Positions 56,586-64,000 of a stretch of DNA of 64,000 nt are shown one piece after another (within the stretch, counting starts at the first letter, position 1; each line of letters begins with the position of its first letter). The stretch is taken from NCBI GenBank assembly GCA_023474015.1, contig JAMCYN010000165.1, positions 29,461 through 93,460 on the forward strand. The letters are read 5' to 3'. A model generated the notes under the pieces. That model was not told the origin of the DNA, made no database searches, and saw nothing but the letters and a program-made list of their open reading frames with translations. The DNA is from Armatimonadota bacterium (GTDB lineage Bacteria > Armatimonadota > UBA5829). Position numbers and translations under genes: made by a program.

Positions 56586-58526
56586 CTAATAAGCGATAGC
56601 ATCTCCAGCGCCGCGAAGCAATATGACTGGCCGGATGTCGCTTCCCACCTTCTCGCAGGACGATATGCCCGTTACACCAACATGCCGGCCTTGTGAATAG
56701 CCAACAAACCCGCCGGGACAGACACATTTCACCGACGCTCCGCTTCCGTCATCGATGGTCAGCCAAGTCGGGAGCGCGGGAGGCGTCACGGACTCGATGC
56801 CGGTCACTTGCCCCCATGCTCGAATCAACAGGCCGACATTGTTCAATCCGATCCCGCTGCCCACGCTATTCTGGATACCGTTGGGGCTGCCTCCGAGACG
56901 ACTAAGCGGCATCCCGACTGGGGAGACCCGATCGAGGTGCGAAGTTGTCTGCACAGTGGCATTGGTAAGCGCGGCCTCGCATTCGTTGACTACGGACAAA
57001 GCCCCCGTCACCTTTACGACATCCCCCACGGAGACAGTCGTCGTCGGACTCACCCGAATCCCGGATACGCCACTCAATTCCCGCACATAGATACAGTTCG
57101 GCAACACCGCGGAGACGACCTTACCATTCAGATCCACGATGGTTCCGTTACTCAGCCGCTTCGCGTCGGATATTGACTTCGGGACGGGGTTGGCCACGTA
57201 AGCCTTGATCGTGAACCAGATTTCGGCTTCGTCGCCCGAAGAATGGTTACCACGGCTGTAAAAATGCGCTCCGCTTGCGTCGGTTCCCAGGTTCTGCAGA
57301 TATCCCGAATCCGGCCCGCCCAGCGCGCCGGTTCTCACGTTGTAGGTGAAATCGAGATCCTGAACACCGGACCTTAGGGATATGTAGGCGTGGTCGTCAC
57401 CGCCTGTGACCACGTTATCATCATCCCATATTTCGATATTGAAGGGCACGTCGTCCGAACCGGTCACGCGTCTGGGAAAGAACCATGCCCAAGGCAAACT
57501 CGAATTGGGGCGCATATCATCGCAGCCCTGCACATATCCCGGCTCAAGGTCGAAATACTTGCCGTCGACCCGCACGCGTGTATAGAAATCGGCCTGCCCG
57601 CCCACTCCGTAGTCCAACTTCTTTGTCAGGTTGTCCCAAAAGCCATAGTCCACCGCCTTAACGCGGTCGATTGTCAGATTGATGTGCCGCAGACCTTCGC
57701 TGAGCCGCGTATTGTGGAACTTGCGCAGAAGACCCGCGCTGTAGCGCTCCGCGAGCGGAACACATACATTCGCCGCGGCCTGAAAATCGTTCTGGGCGGA
57801 CCACAGCCAGTCTCGGGAGATACCCGCGACTTGTTCCATCGTCTGCCCGGCGGTGCGAGAGTCGTCATACTCTCCACCTTGATGGGCATGTGGAATGGAA
57901 ACCAGAAAACCATCCACCGCATCCTCGTATTCGACGTGCTGAGAACCGGATTTTAGGCCATCTTGATCAGTCACGTGCTGAGGCACGCTCATATCGCCCA
58001 GATAATGCAGCGCCCAGCCCAGGTATGTCATTGCCGCCGCCGTGTCTCCGTCGCGGTCGGCAAGGACGGCCTGCGCATAGGCCCAATCGGCCATGTCGTT
58101 TGCACCCGGATGCGGACCCTTGAGGGTATGCACCTGCCAGTCGAGCCATCCGCCCACGCTTAGCAGGGAAGAGTCCATCACAAGCCCCTTACCGGTAATG
58201 GGATTATAGAAATGCGCGAAGCTGTTTACCGAGACGCTGGTGATGTTGATGCCGGAAATGGTGATGCTTCCGTTGCTGTAGTCGGCTTGCCTAACACCGT
58301 TTGCCAACTGCTGGAGATAGGGCCTGTAGTAATCGGCCGTGGGTTGGAAGCCGTCGCCTTCGAGAACGTCCAGTGCCTTCGCGATTACAGTGCCGTGGGC
58401 GCGCAGGGCACCGAGGTCGGCGGTATAGTTGTCGGGCCCATCGGGCGGATTATATCCGCGGGCCGGCTCACAAGCCAGCACCGCGACCGCAGCCATCACA
58501 GCAATCGATTTCCACACTGTACTCAT
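56586..58526 (-). CDS. Secreted zinc phospholipase C/S1-P1-like protein with C-terminal beta domains
   Basis: 646 residues with a signal peptide (WKSIAVMAAVAVLACEPARG). The N-terminal helical domain has HGTVIAKALDVLE, FAHFYNP, then AAAMTYLGWALHYLGDMSVPQHVTDQDG and HVEYEDAVDGF, the ordered His/Asp/Glu zinc ligands of the PLC/S1-P1 fold. A beta region (FNIEIWDDDNVVTGGDDHAYIS...) resembles a C2/calcium-binding sandwich. The C-terminal ~180 residues contain two OB-fold-like segments (GTIVDLNGKVVSAVLPNCIYVRE; VGDVVKVTGALS). It probably hydrolyses phospholipids or nucleic acids outside the cell; which one cannot be told. Confidence 0.75.
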   Translation of the reverse strand: MSTVWKSIAVMAAVAVLACEPARGYNPPDGPDNYTADLGALRAHGTVIAKALDVLEGDGFQPTADYYRPYLQQLANGVRQADYSNGSITISGINITSVSVNSFAHFYNPITGKGLVMDSSLLSVGGWLDWQVHTLKGPHPGANDMADWAYAQAVLADRDGDTAAAMTYLGWALHYLGDMSVPQHVTDQDGLKSGSQHVEYEDAVDGFLVSIPHAHQGGEYDDSRTAGQTMEQVAGISRDWLWSAQNDFQAAANVCVPLAERYSAGLLRKFHNTRLSEGLRHINLTIDRVKAVDYGFWDNLTKKLDYGVGGQADFYTRVRVDGKYFDLEPGYVQGCDDMRPNSSLPWAWFFPRRVTGSDDVPFNIEIWDDDNVVTGGDDHAYISLRSGVQDLDFTYNVRTGALGGPDSGYLQNLGTDASGAHFYSRGNHSSGDEAEIWFTIKAYVANPVPKSISDAKRLSNGTIVDLNGKVVSAVLPNCIYVRELSGVSGIRVSPTTTVSVGDVVKVTGALSVVNECEAALTNATVQTTSHLDRVSPVGMPLSRLGGSPNGIQNSVGSGIGLNNVGLLIRAWGQVTGIESVTPPALPTWLTIDDGSGASVKCVCPGGFVGYSQGRHVGVTGISSCEKVGSDIRPVILLRGAGDAIAY

Positions 58527-58530
58527 AATT

Positions 58531-59301
58531 TTACTTTATGCCTGCTGGGCCCCCGTTCCTCCTCCCATTCGGTGTTTTCGGATTTCTACGCTTCGGCACG
58601 AACTCCCGCAGCCGCCGGGTATGCCGGCTCACTCCGCCCAGTCCTCCGATGCCGCAAAGGAGCACGAGGATCGAGGAATGTTCAGGAACCAGGGTTCCAG
58701 AGACCCCAAATGACCACCCGCCGTCAAAATAGATATAGTCCGAAGTCTTTACCCAGTGCCTGTTCCACCACACGCTGTCCCAGTAAGCCAAGCCATCAGT
58801 TGCTCCTACTGAGTTCTGCCTTGTAGAACCCCACACGAACCATTGATGAGCATACGGTCCACCTCCGATAGGCGCGAGAGTAAACCAGTAGCTGCCTGGG
58901 GCAAGCGTCAGACCGACGGGTGTCCCGGTGACTCTGTAGATGGATTCCCAACTCCACACACTGGATTGTGCAATGGTCACACAAGTCGCGGATACTTCCC
59001 CGCTAGCGATCAGTGTCCCTCCGTTGCCGGGAGTGATTCCCTGCCGGATCTCATAGTAGGCACGGTTTACGGAGTTATTGTTACCGCAATCGAAGTTGCC
59101 GAAGATCCCCGTCACTTGCCACCAGGCGCTAGTAGTGAAGTTCTCGTATACGCGGGAGTCGCTCACACCGGTGTTTCTTTCGCAGGACAGGTTTGTTCCG
59201 TCGAGGTAGTCGCCCTGGTAGAAGATAGTCTCAGCGAATGCGTAGCGCGCGATTGCTGATGCGGCCGTCAACAATAGCATGGTGAAGATGATCTTTCGCA
59301 T
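58531..59301 (-). CDS. Secreted PEP-CTERM protein of unknown function
   Basis: 256 residues. Signal peptide (MLLLTAASAIARYAFA) and a beta-rich middle with many Trp and Gly (TTSAWWQVTGIFGNFDCGNNNSVNRAYYEIRQGI; SYWFTLAPIGGGPYAHQWFVWGSTRQ; YIYFDGGWSFGVSGTLVPE). The C-terminal sorting signal is VPEHSSILVLLCGIGGLGGVSR followed by a basic tail. PEP-CTERM proteins are sorted by an exosortase, often together with exopolysaccharide. AAGGAGAATC precedes the ATG. The frame ends 40 residues after the basic cluster, longer than usual, perhaps because a repeat altered the stop. Exosortase is not in this window. Confidence 0.82.
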   Translation of the reverse strand: MRKIIFTMLLLTAASAIARYAFAETIFYQGDYLDGTNLSCERNTGVSDSRVYENFTTSAWWQVTGIFGNFDCGNNNSVNRAYYEIRQGITPGNGGTLIASGEVSATCVTIAQSSVWSWESIYRVTGTPVGLTLAPGSYWFTLAPIGGGPYAHQWFVWGSTRQNSVGATDGLAYWDSVWWNRHWVKTSDYIYFDGGWSFGVSGTLVPEHSSILVLLCGIGGLGGVSRHTRRLREFVPKRRNPKTPNGRRNGGPAGIK

Positions 59302-59631
59302 GTCTCGATTCTCCTTCCGATTTTGCGTTGAGAAAGTGAGGGTCCGCTCGGAGCACACAACCGACTTGCGCCGGACAGAGTCTGCTGCGACCATGTCTCG
59401 GCCAAGTCTGACGTTAACTGTTTGGAGGCTATCATGTTTGTGCCTGACTGTCAAGGTCTTTTTGGTTATTGATTTGTGAGCTTTTCGTTGAGTTTTCGTT
59501 GTCCGTTGTCTCATTAATGCCGCGCACGCGTCCGGCTTGGGAAATCTTGTCCTCGGGAATGAGATCGGGAACATTTTGGAGGCCCCAAGCGTAGAGGGAA
59601 GCAGCTACCAAGCTCATCCACAAAGGAGTCG

Positions 59632-60351
59632 ATGAAGATGAACGGTATTGGCTACGCTGATCACCTGTTGCGCAACCGCGAGCAAGTCGCCGCCGACCTT
59701 CAGGATGAGAAGAAGGTCAGATCGAACACAGCTTCGTGCTTCTGGGTCTTTATCCTGCTGACCGTGTTTTATGGGCTGGTGATGGGATCGCAGGGCCTGA
59801 TCCACGGCCGGGCCGAGGGGTGGAAGTTCGCCGTGGCTTCGGGGGTGAAGCTTCCGCTGCTCTTCCTGCTCACCCTGGTCATATGCTTCCCACTGCTCTA
59901 TGTCTTGAACGTGCTGATTGGCCCTCGGGCCAGATTCAGGGTCATACTCGGGCTGCTGGTGGCAAGCATTTCGGTCACGTCCATCGTGCTGGCCAGTTGC
60001 GCGCTGATCCTGATGTTCTTCATGCTCAGCACCCGCAACTATGACTTCATCAAGCTGCTGAACTGGTTCATATTCGTCATCGCCGGAGCATACGGGGTCT
60101 GGTTCCTGCGTAGGGGCGTTTCCGGGCTTGCCCCGGCCACGGGCGAGGACTCTTCCGACGAGACCAAGCGGGGCACCGCGGCGATAATGAACTGGTGGCT
60201 GATCACCTACGGCATCGTCGGAGCTCAAATGGCCTGGCTGATGCGACCCTTTATAGGGACCCCGGACGCGCCGTTTTCGATCTTTCGAGCGCAGGACTCC
60301 AACATCTACATCAGCATCGGCCAGTCGATTGCGAAGCTGTTTGGAGGGTGA
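59632..60351 (+). CDS. Conserved-type integral membrane protein of unknown function
   Basis: 239 residues with an N-terminal cytoplasmic segment and about six membrane helices: FWVFILLTVFYGLVMGSQGL, LPLLFLLTLVICFPLLYVLNVLIG, VILGLLVASISVTSIVLASCALILMFFML, LLNWFIFVIAGAYGVWFL and IMNWWLITYGIVGAQMAWLMRPFIG. The tail MRPFIGTPDAPFSIFRAQDSNIYISI resembles that of a conserved family found in several phyla, but I know no function for it. AAAGGAGTCG precedes the ATG. It is followed at 115 bases by another hypothetical gene on the same strand. Confidence 0.78.
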   Translation: MKMNGIGYADHLLRNREQVAADLQDEKKVRSNTASCFWVFILLTVFYGLVMGSQGLIHGRAEGWKFAVASGVKLPLLFLLTLVICFPLLYVLNVLIGPRARFRVILGLLVASISVTSIVLASCALILMFFMLSTRNYDFIKLLNWFIFVIAGAYGVWFLRRGVSGLAPATGEDSSDETKRGTAAIMNWWLITYGIVGAQMAWLMRPFIGTPDAPFSIFRAQDSNIYISIGQSIAKLFGG

Positions 60352-60466
60352 GGGCTCTAAGTCGCCCCGAAACCCCGTAATTCTAACAGCACTCCCGGCA
60401 CGGTCGGCCCTGGAATAACTAATTAAGGGTCGATGATCGCCTAACGCGACCTCACGGGAGGGCGGT

Positions 60467-61117
60467 TTGGACAAGCTGTTCAAGGTCAAGACAGTGGGCG
60501 AGCTGGTTACGCGCCCGGGCCGGTTTGGCACGCAAGGCGGGGTGTGTATACACTGGTTCCACGTCGGCCGTACCGAACCCGCGTTCCCATACCACGAGAC
60601 CGTGCCCGGCTGGGACGATATGATGCACTCCGAGGATCCCACGCAGCTCAGCCCCAACCTCGCCCGGCGATTCGCAGCTTATGTGGACCAGCTATTCACC
60701 CGCGAAGAGTTGGAGCAGGTCGAAGAGCGCCTGCGAGTGCGTTCCTCAAAAATTGACATCGAGGAGATCGACCTGCCCGTGACTCACTTCGAAGTCCCAT
60801 ACGCGGCTATTCCGCCCGAGCCTGAAGCCGGGGAGGGGTATGGACTGGTGACGCTGCCCGCAGCCTGCGGCAGCCTGCCGTTCAAGGTGATGGGCTACTT
60901 CGATCTTGTCTATGAAACGGCTTTCCAGCGATTCGAGATAGCCGTGGTGAAGTCGCTCGTCGAGAAGGCCGGCCTGCGCCCTGACCCCGCCCAGGAAACC
61001 CAGGAGCAGACACAGGCGCTGTCGAACAGCCTGGCTGACCTCCAGTCCGCGCTGCAAAAGCTGCAGCAGAGCCTCGACACACTCAACCGCCATCTCTCCA
61101 GCGGGGGAGAGATGTAA
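60467..61117 (+). CDS. Hypothetical cytoplasmic protein with C-terminal coiled coil
   Basis: 216 residues from a TTG start with GGGAGGGCGG upstream. The first part reads GELVTRPGRFGTQGGVCIHWFHVGRTEPAFPYHETVPGWDDMM, then LARRFAAYVDQLFTREELEQVEERLRVRSS, with several strands (VTHFEVPYAAIPPEP). The last ~45 residues are a Gln/Leu heptad coiled coil (ETQEQTQALSNSLADLQSALQKLQQSLDTLNRHL). There is no signal peptide or membrane segment. I do not recognise the family. It may be expressed with the membrane protein upstream. Confidence 0.7.
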   Translation: MDKLFKVKTVGELVTRPGRFGTQGGVCIHWFHVGRTEPAFPYHETVPGWDDMMHSEDPTQLSPNLARRFAAYVDQLFTREELEQVEERLRVRSSKIDIEEIDLPVTHFEVPYAAIPPEPEAGEGYGLVTLPAACGSLPFKVMGYFDLVYETAFQRFEIAVVKSLVEKAGLRPDPAQETQEQTQALSNSLADLQSALQKLQQSLDTLNRHLSSGGEM

Positions 61118-61125
61118 GAGGTATC

Positions 61126-61182
61126 AGGCCGAACACCCGAACTGCCGAACTCCCCGACTTCCGGACATCCCGACTCCCGAAC
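61126..61182. repeat. Octanucleotide tandem repeat (CCGAACT type)
   Basis: GCCGAACA-CCCGAACT-GCCGAACT-CCCCGACT-TCCGGACA-TCCCGACT-CCCGAACA, seven degenerate 8-base units filling the space between two convergent genes. Confidence 0.85.
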
Positions 61183-61184
61183 AT

Positions 61185-61868
61185 CTATTTTGCCCCTGCG
61201 CGTCGCCGGGCGGCTATAGCGGTCTTTATGATCTCAGTTGCATCGTCGGGAGTCCAGCGGTCGGTGCATATATCGAGGTCAAATCGAGCGTGTTGCACGC
61301 GCTCCTTGCCGTAGACGCTCGTAAGGAAGTGCTCGCGGTCGCGGTCGGACCGTCTGATTTTGTGCTCGGCCTGCTCGTGCGTGAGACCCTCGAACTGCAT
61401 CATGTTACGAATCCGGACCTCGTCGGATGCGTCGATGCGAACGTTCAGGGCGTCCCGGAGCATGAAGTTGGCGCCCCGGCCCAGGATGATTGCGCACCCC
61501 AGCTTGGAAATGGCTGCCAGAGCGTGGGCCAGGTGCCTCGCGTAGATGAAGCCGCCCATCTCCTGATCGCCCAGAAAGGCGCGCGCGACCAGCTCGATCT
61601 CGGAGATAGTCCGCTCGTCAAATGCCTCCACCACCCTGCGCGAGACGTCGGCATCCTGGGCGATGGCCTCTATCAGTTCCTTGTCCCACAGGCTCCAGCC
61701 CAGGTCGTGAGCGAGTTTGTCTGCGATGACTCGCGCCCCACTCCCCATCCGGCGGGAGATCGTAACCACAAGCCCCGCGCACGGCTGCCCATCGGCCTTC
61801 GACTTTCTCCGAGCCAGTTCCGATTTGCGCACCTGCTGGCTCACCAGTTCTTCTATATATCTAGCCAT
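61185..61868 (-). CDS. Cytidylate-kinase-like family protein
   Basis: 227 residues. It has a P-loop-like VVTISRRMGSGARVIADKLAHDLGWSLWDKELIEAIAQDA, where the usual GxGKx is replaced by GSGA, then FIYARHLAHALAAISKLGCAIILGRGANFMLRDALNVRIDAS and IRNMMQFEGLTHEQAEHKIRRSDRDREHFLTSVYG, as in the AAA_26/cytidylate-kinase-like group. Nucleoside-phosphate kinase activity is uncertain because the P-loop lysine is missing. The start at 61868 follows GGAGGTGG; the longer frame to 61913 lacks a site. Confidence 0.85.
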   Translation of the reverse strand: MARYIEELVSQQVRKSELARRKSKADGQPCAGLVVTISRRMGSGARVIADKLAHDLGWSLWDKELIEAIAQDADVSRRVVEAFDERTISEIELVARAFLGDQEMGGFIYARHLAHALAAISKLGCAIILGRGANFMLRDALNVRIDASDEVRIRNMMQFEGLTHEQAEHKIRRSDRDREHFLTSVYGKERVQHARFDLDICTDRWTPDDATEIIKTAIAARRRAGAK

Positions 61869-62052
61869 TTGCGGCCACCTCCAGTCTATCTGGATCGTTT
61901 TTGCCTTACCCACTTAAGAAATACCCGTGTCTGGCCGCTTATTCCTTCCTGGCTTCACGCGGCGCGCGGGAGTTTTGGGCAGGGAAATAGCATGGAGGTC
62001 TTGCATCTCGGATGCATGGCATGCTATATTAGGCGCACGGACGCATAAGCCT

Positions 62053-62153
62053 TGTCATGCTGAGGAGGCACGACGAAGCATCCGCTTTGAACGAATGCAT
62101 GGACTACCACGAAAGGTTCAAGGCAGATTCTTCGCCTGCGGCTCAGAATGACA
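62053..62153. repeat. MITE-like dispersed element, copy 2
   Basis: About 101 bases with inverted ends TGTCATGCTGAG and CTCAGAATGACA; the core GCAGATTCTTCGCC is the complement of the core in the element at 49336-49434. It sits 45 bases upstream of the exchanger gene and may affect its transcription. Confidence 0.8.
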
Positions 62154-62197
62154 AGAAGACCTCGGACTTCAGACTTCAACGGAGATATCAAACACGG

Positions 62198-63169
62198 ATG
62201 CCGTTTGTTGAGTTTATTGTACTACTGCTAATCATAGTATTTGCCGCATATCTTCTGAGCCGTGGAGCCGAGGTGCTTGCCGGCAAATGGGGATGCAACA
62301 TCGTCGGGAGCATCGTCCTGGCCCTTGTGACCACGCTTCCCGAGTATGCCTTTGTCTACTGGGCTTCGATGAAGGGTCAGTATCAGATGGCAATCGGCTC
62401 GGCGATAGGAGCGTGCACGCTGCTTATCACGCTGGGATACGGTCTGGTGATCTGGCTGGCGACCTCCAAGCTCAGCAGGCATCCGGTCAAAGAGATACGC
62501 CTGTCCAAGCACACAAGGATAGATGCGTTCTACCTGCTTGTTACCGGCATCGTGGCTTTCGTCTTCATATGGTGGGACGATGCCCTTTCGCTTGTCGAAG
62601 CTATTGCGCTTGCTCTGATATTCGCCGGTTATGTGTATCAAGTCTTCAGAGCGGGCGCTTCGGATTCGGACATGTGCACTCACGAAGTAACCAAGAGACA
62701 GATCGGCCGGGGCATTGTCGAGTTGCTCATCGGCGGCGTGATAGTCTACCTGGCTTCCGAACCGTTTGTCGATTCTATGATTCACATTGCTCGGATGTGG
62801 CACGTAAGCCCTGTGTTGATAGCCATCGTGCTTGGCCCGATCGCGTCCGAGATGCCTGAGAAACTGACAGCGTATATGGTCGTCTTGAAGAACGGCCGCA
62901 ACGCCGAGCTTTCTATCTGCAACTTTATCGGCTCCAAGGTCAATCACAATAGCCTGTTGCTGGCGGTGATGCCGTTTGTCGCCTACCATAAGCACGGCAC
63001 GGGCGCCGTGCGCAACCTTATGAGTCCAACATTCGTAACGATGACGGTGCTGACGGTCTTGGTGTCCGCGTTGTTGGTGAGGGGTAGGCTGCAAAAGTGG
63101 CAGGGGATTACCTTGGTGGGAGCGTATGTTGTTGCCATGGCGCTCGCAATGCTATCAAGTCAGCCATAG
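62198..63169 (+). CDS. Calcium/sodium-type cation exchanger family protein
   Basis: 323 residues with about ten membrane helices in two inverted halves. The alpha repeats are recognisable: SIVLALVTTLPEYAFVYWASMKGQYQMAIGSAIGACTLLITLG in the first half and VLIAIVLGPIASEMPEKLTAYMVVLKNGRNAELSICNFIGSKVNHNSLLL in the second, each with the acidic residue (TLPE, ASEMPE) that binds the cation. It exchanges Ca2+ or another cation for Na+ or H+ across the membrane. The ATG at 62198 has GGAG about 14 bases upstream; the open frame upstream is only the MITE-like repeat. Confidence 0.88.
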   Translation: MPFVEFIVLLLIIVFAAYLLSRGAEVLAGKWGCNIVGSIVLALVTTLPEYAFVYWASMKGQYQMAIGSAIGACTLLITLGYGLVIWLATSKLSRHPVKEIRLSKHTRIDAFYLLVTGIVAFVFIWWDDALSLVEAIALALIFAGYVYQVFRAGASDSDMCTHEVTKRQIGRGIVELLIGGVIVYLASEPFVDSMIHIARMWHVSPVLIAIVLGPIASEMPEKLTAYMVVLKNGRNAELSICNFIGSKVNHNSLLLAVMPFVAYHKHGTGAVRNLMSPTFVTMTVLTVLVSALLVRGRLQKWQGITLVGAYVVAMALAMLSSQP

Positions 63170-63595
63170 GTGGGAACAGATGAGTCCGTTGCCGCGTCTT
63201 ACACATGGTTTACCGGCACCGCCTGCCGGGGGAGTGAGCAGAAAATGGCCAACGGAACTTTGCAAAGCCTGTTCCGTGAGCCGAGAGATCGACGCACGGA
63301 CCGTGCGGTTTTCGCTCAGGCGGTCTCCCGAATCTCCGTTGTCAGGAGTCAAAAGAAGGAAGACGCGCGAAAACCGGTTGAAGGCAGGCCCAAGGAAGCC
63401 TGATTCTGGCAAACCGAATTTCTCACTTGTCTGGGGAGAGGCTGGAGCAGATCCTCTCCCCCCTCTTAAACCCCGATATTTCAGTGTTTTGGGGATCTTG
63501 TTCCCGGAACTTGCCACAAGCCGCAGCATAGCCTCGCACCCTTGGACGCAGACCCAGCAATATTACCTGATTTACAAAACTTCCGAAGATTACAC
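63170..63595. other. Gene-free stretch after the exchanger gene
   Basis: About 425 bases in which open frames on both strands have no start signals or recognisable proteins. A small GC hairpin (CCGGCACCGCCTGCCGG near 63211) follows the exchanger stop and may terminate it. The stretch ends at a strong promoter. Confidence 0.45.
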
Positions 63596-63624
63596 TTGAC
63601 GAGCTACTTGGCTTGGGCTACAAT
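63596..63624 (+). promoter_or_regulatory. Strong sigma70-type promoter of an RNA or leader transcript
   Basis: TTGACG (63596-63601), 17 bases, TACAAT (63619-63624). It would transcribe the region that ends in the hairpin at 63844-63867. Downstream a GAGAAGGAA site is followed by a six-codon frame (63709-63729, ATGATG...TGA), too short to call a gene. Confidence 0.75.
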
Positions 63625-63843
63625 ACGGCCATAGTATACTCGGTGAAGTGGCACGTTAGGGAATGTTTTCCAGCGCGGCGGATTCCGACACTTGAGAAGG
63701 AAACACGGATGATGCATATCTGCGCTTGATTCTAGGGATGGCGGCTTAATATGTGGCCCTGTCCTGTGGGTTTGATCAGGTTTATAGGTCTCATAAGAAG
63801 ATCCAAGATTAACTCGGAAAGGAAAGAGGGAGAGAGAAGCGAG

Positions 63844-63867
63844 CGGCTGGAGTCTGAACTCCAGCCG
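63844..63867 (+). terminator. Terminator hairpin used as intron target
   Basis: CGGCTGGAGT (63844-63853) and ACTCCAGCCG (63858-63867) form a perfect 10-bp stem with a 4-base loop. The expected T-run is cut off after TTC by the group II intron. Confidence 0.8.
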
Positions 63868-63876
63868 TTCGTGTGT

Positions 63877-64000
63877 GTGCGCCCGGCAGGGCGCTGCGAC
63901 TAGGGGGTGGGAGACCCCTGTGGGCCTTGGTGACAGGAACCACTAGCTGGACCCCAAGGGCATTTCCGCGAGGGTGTGTCTGGAGGAAGGGGCAAGCAAA
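63877..64000 (+). mobile_element. Group II intron, 5-prime end (continues beyond the window)
   Basis: Starts about 63871-63877 with GTGTGTGCGCCCGGCAGGGC, the typical GUGYG 5-prime end, followed by domain I features: a GGGGGTGGGAGACCCC hairpin, GGAACCACTAGC, ACCCCAAGGGCATTTCCG and the conserved GTCTGGAGGAAGGGGCAAGC, all of which occur in the same order in bacterial group II introns. The exact first base cannot be fixed because GTG is repeated. The intron-encoded reverse transcriptase should lie in the next ~2 kb, outside this window. Confidence 0.88.

Noticed and set aside
63126..63599. 157-codon frame after the exchanger gene and its 124-codon antisense partner
   Set aside because: The plus frame begins inside the exchanger gene; both have non-coding composition and no ribosome site.

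Overview
The window is a high-GC bacterial chromosome segment with dense coding on both strands, recognisable sigma70-type promoters and good Shine-Dalgarno sites. Several genes start with TTG or GTG. The organism looks like a diderm (Gram-negative-type) bacterium: there is a PEP-CTERM protein, a predicted outer-membrane barrel, lipoproteins and very large multiheme cytochromes. It is probably flagellated and uses cyclic di-GMP, since a GEMM-I riboswitch lies upstream of flgM. CarD, HrcA and ParAB, dispersed heptanucleotide repeats and a fragment resembling an H-X9-DG prepilin would fit a little-cultivated phylum such as Armatimonadota. That placement is inference only.

Layout. 1-13.8 kb is mostly housekeeping: the end of pgi, ppnP, cobO, secreted proteins, a TMTC-like TPR membrane protein, an FKBP lipoprotein, argC-argJ, a secreted metallopeptidase, riboswitch-flgM, parA-parB with a perfect parS inside parB, a secreted sugar-binding-type protein and a glycosyltransferase. 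14.0-15.4 kb holds an AraC-type regulator fused to a BtrH/C39-like domain. 15.8-19.7 kb is a three-gene electron-transfer operon: an 11-heme cytochrome, a cytochrome b and a 26-heme NapC-type cytochrome. 20.1-21.2 kb is a decayed IS256-type element. 21.3-35 kb is mixed metabolism, repair and regulation: an aldolase, a marR-arsM pair, lysA-M50 protease-trpS, carD, a ferredoxin, nfo, a TIR protein, a pirin, a degenerate PEP-utilising-type protein with a hydroxyacid dehydrogenase, and hrcA.

35.3-43.7 kb is a surface-polysaccharide cluster: gmd, fcl, a membrane glycosyltransferase, wecE, a Wzz-type protein and a CapD/WbpM-type dehydratase, driven by at least three strong promoters. A predicted barrel protein follows on the other strand.

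44.7-54.4 kb is a Mu-like phage cassette on the minus strand: small and large terminase, portal, protease/scaffold, a capsid accessory protein, major capsid, connector, stopper, holin-like protein and amidase. No tail, integrase, replication or repressor genes are visible. Two toxin-antitoxin modules interrupt it: higBA on the same strand with its own promoter and terminator, and hicAB on the opposite strand. A GmrSD-type restriction gene (54.7-56.4 kb) lies beside it. After this come a zinc phospholipase C/S1-P1-like secreted protein, a PEP-CTERM protein, conserved hypotheticals, a cytidylate-kinase-like protein and a Ca2+/Na+ exchanger-like protein. The window ends inside a group II intron inserted just after a terminator hairpin.

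The most unusual signals are the 26-heme cytochrome built from ten identical two-heme repeats, the tailless capsid/packaging/lysis cassette interrupted by toxin-antitoxin modules, and a family of 7-8 nt repeat hairpins scattered between genes, one of which has entered the terminase reading frame.
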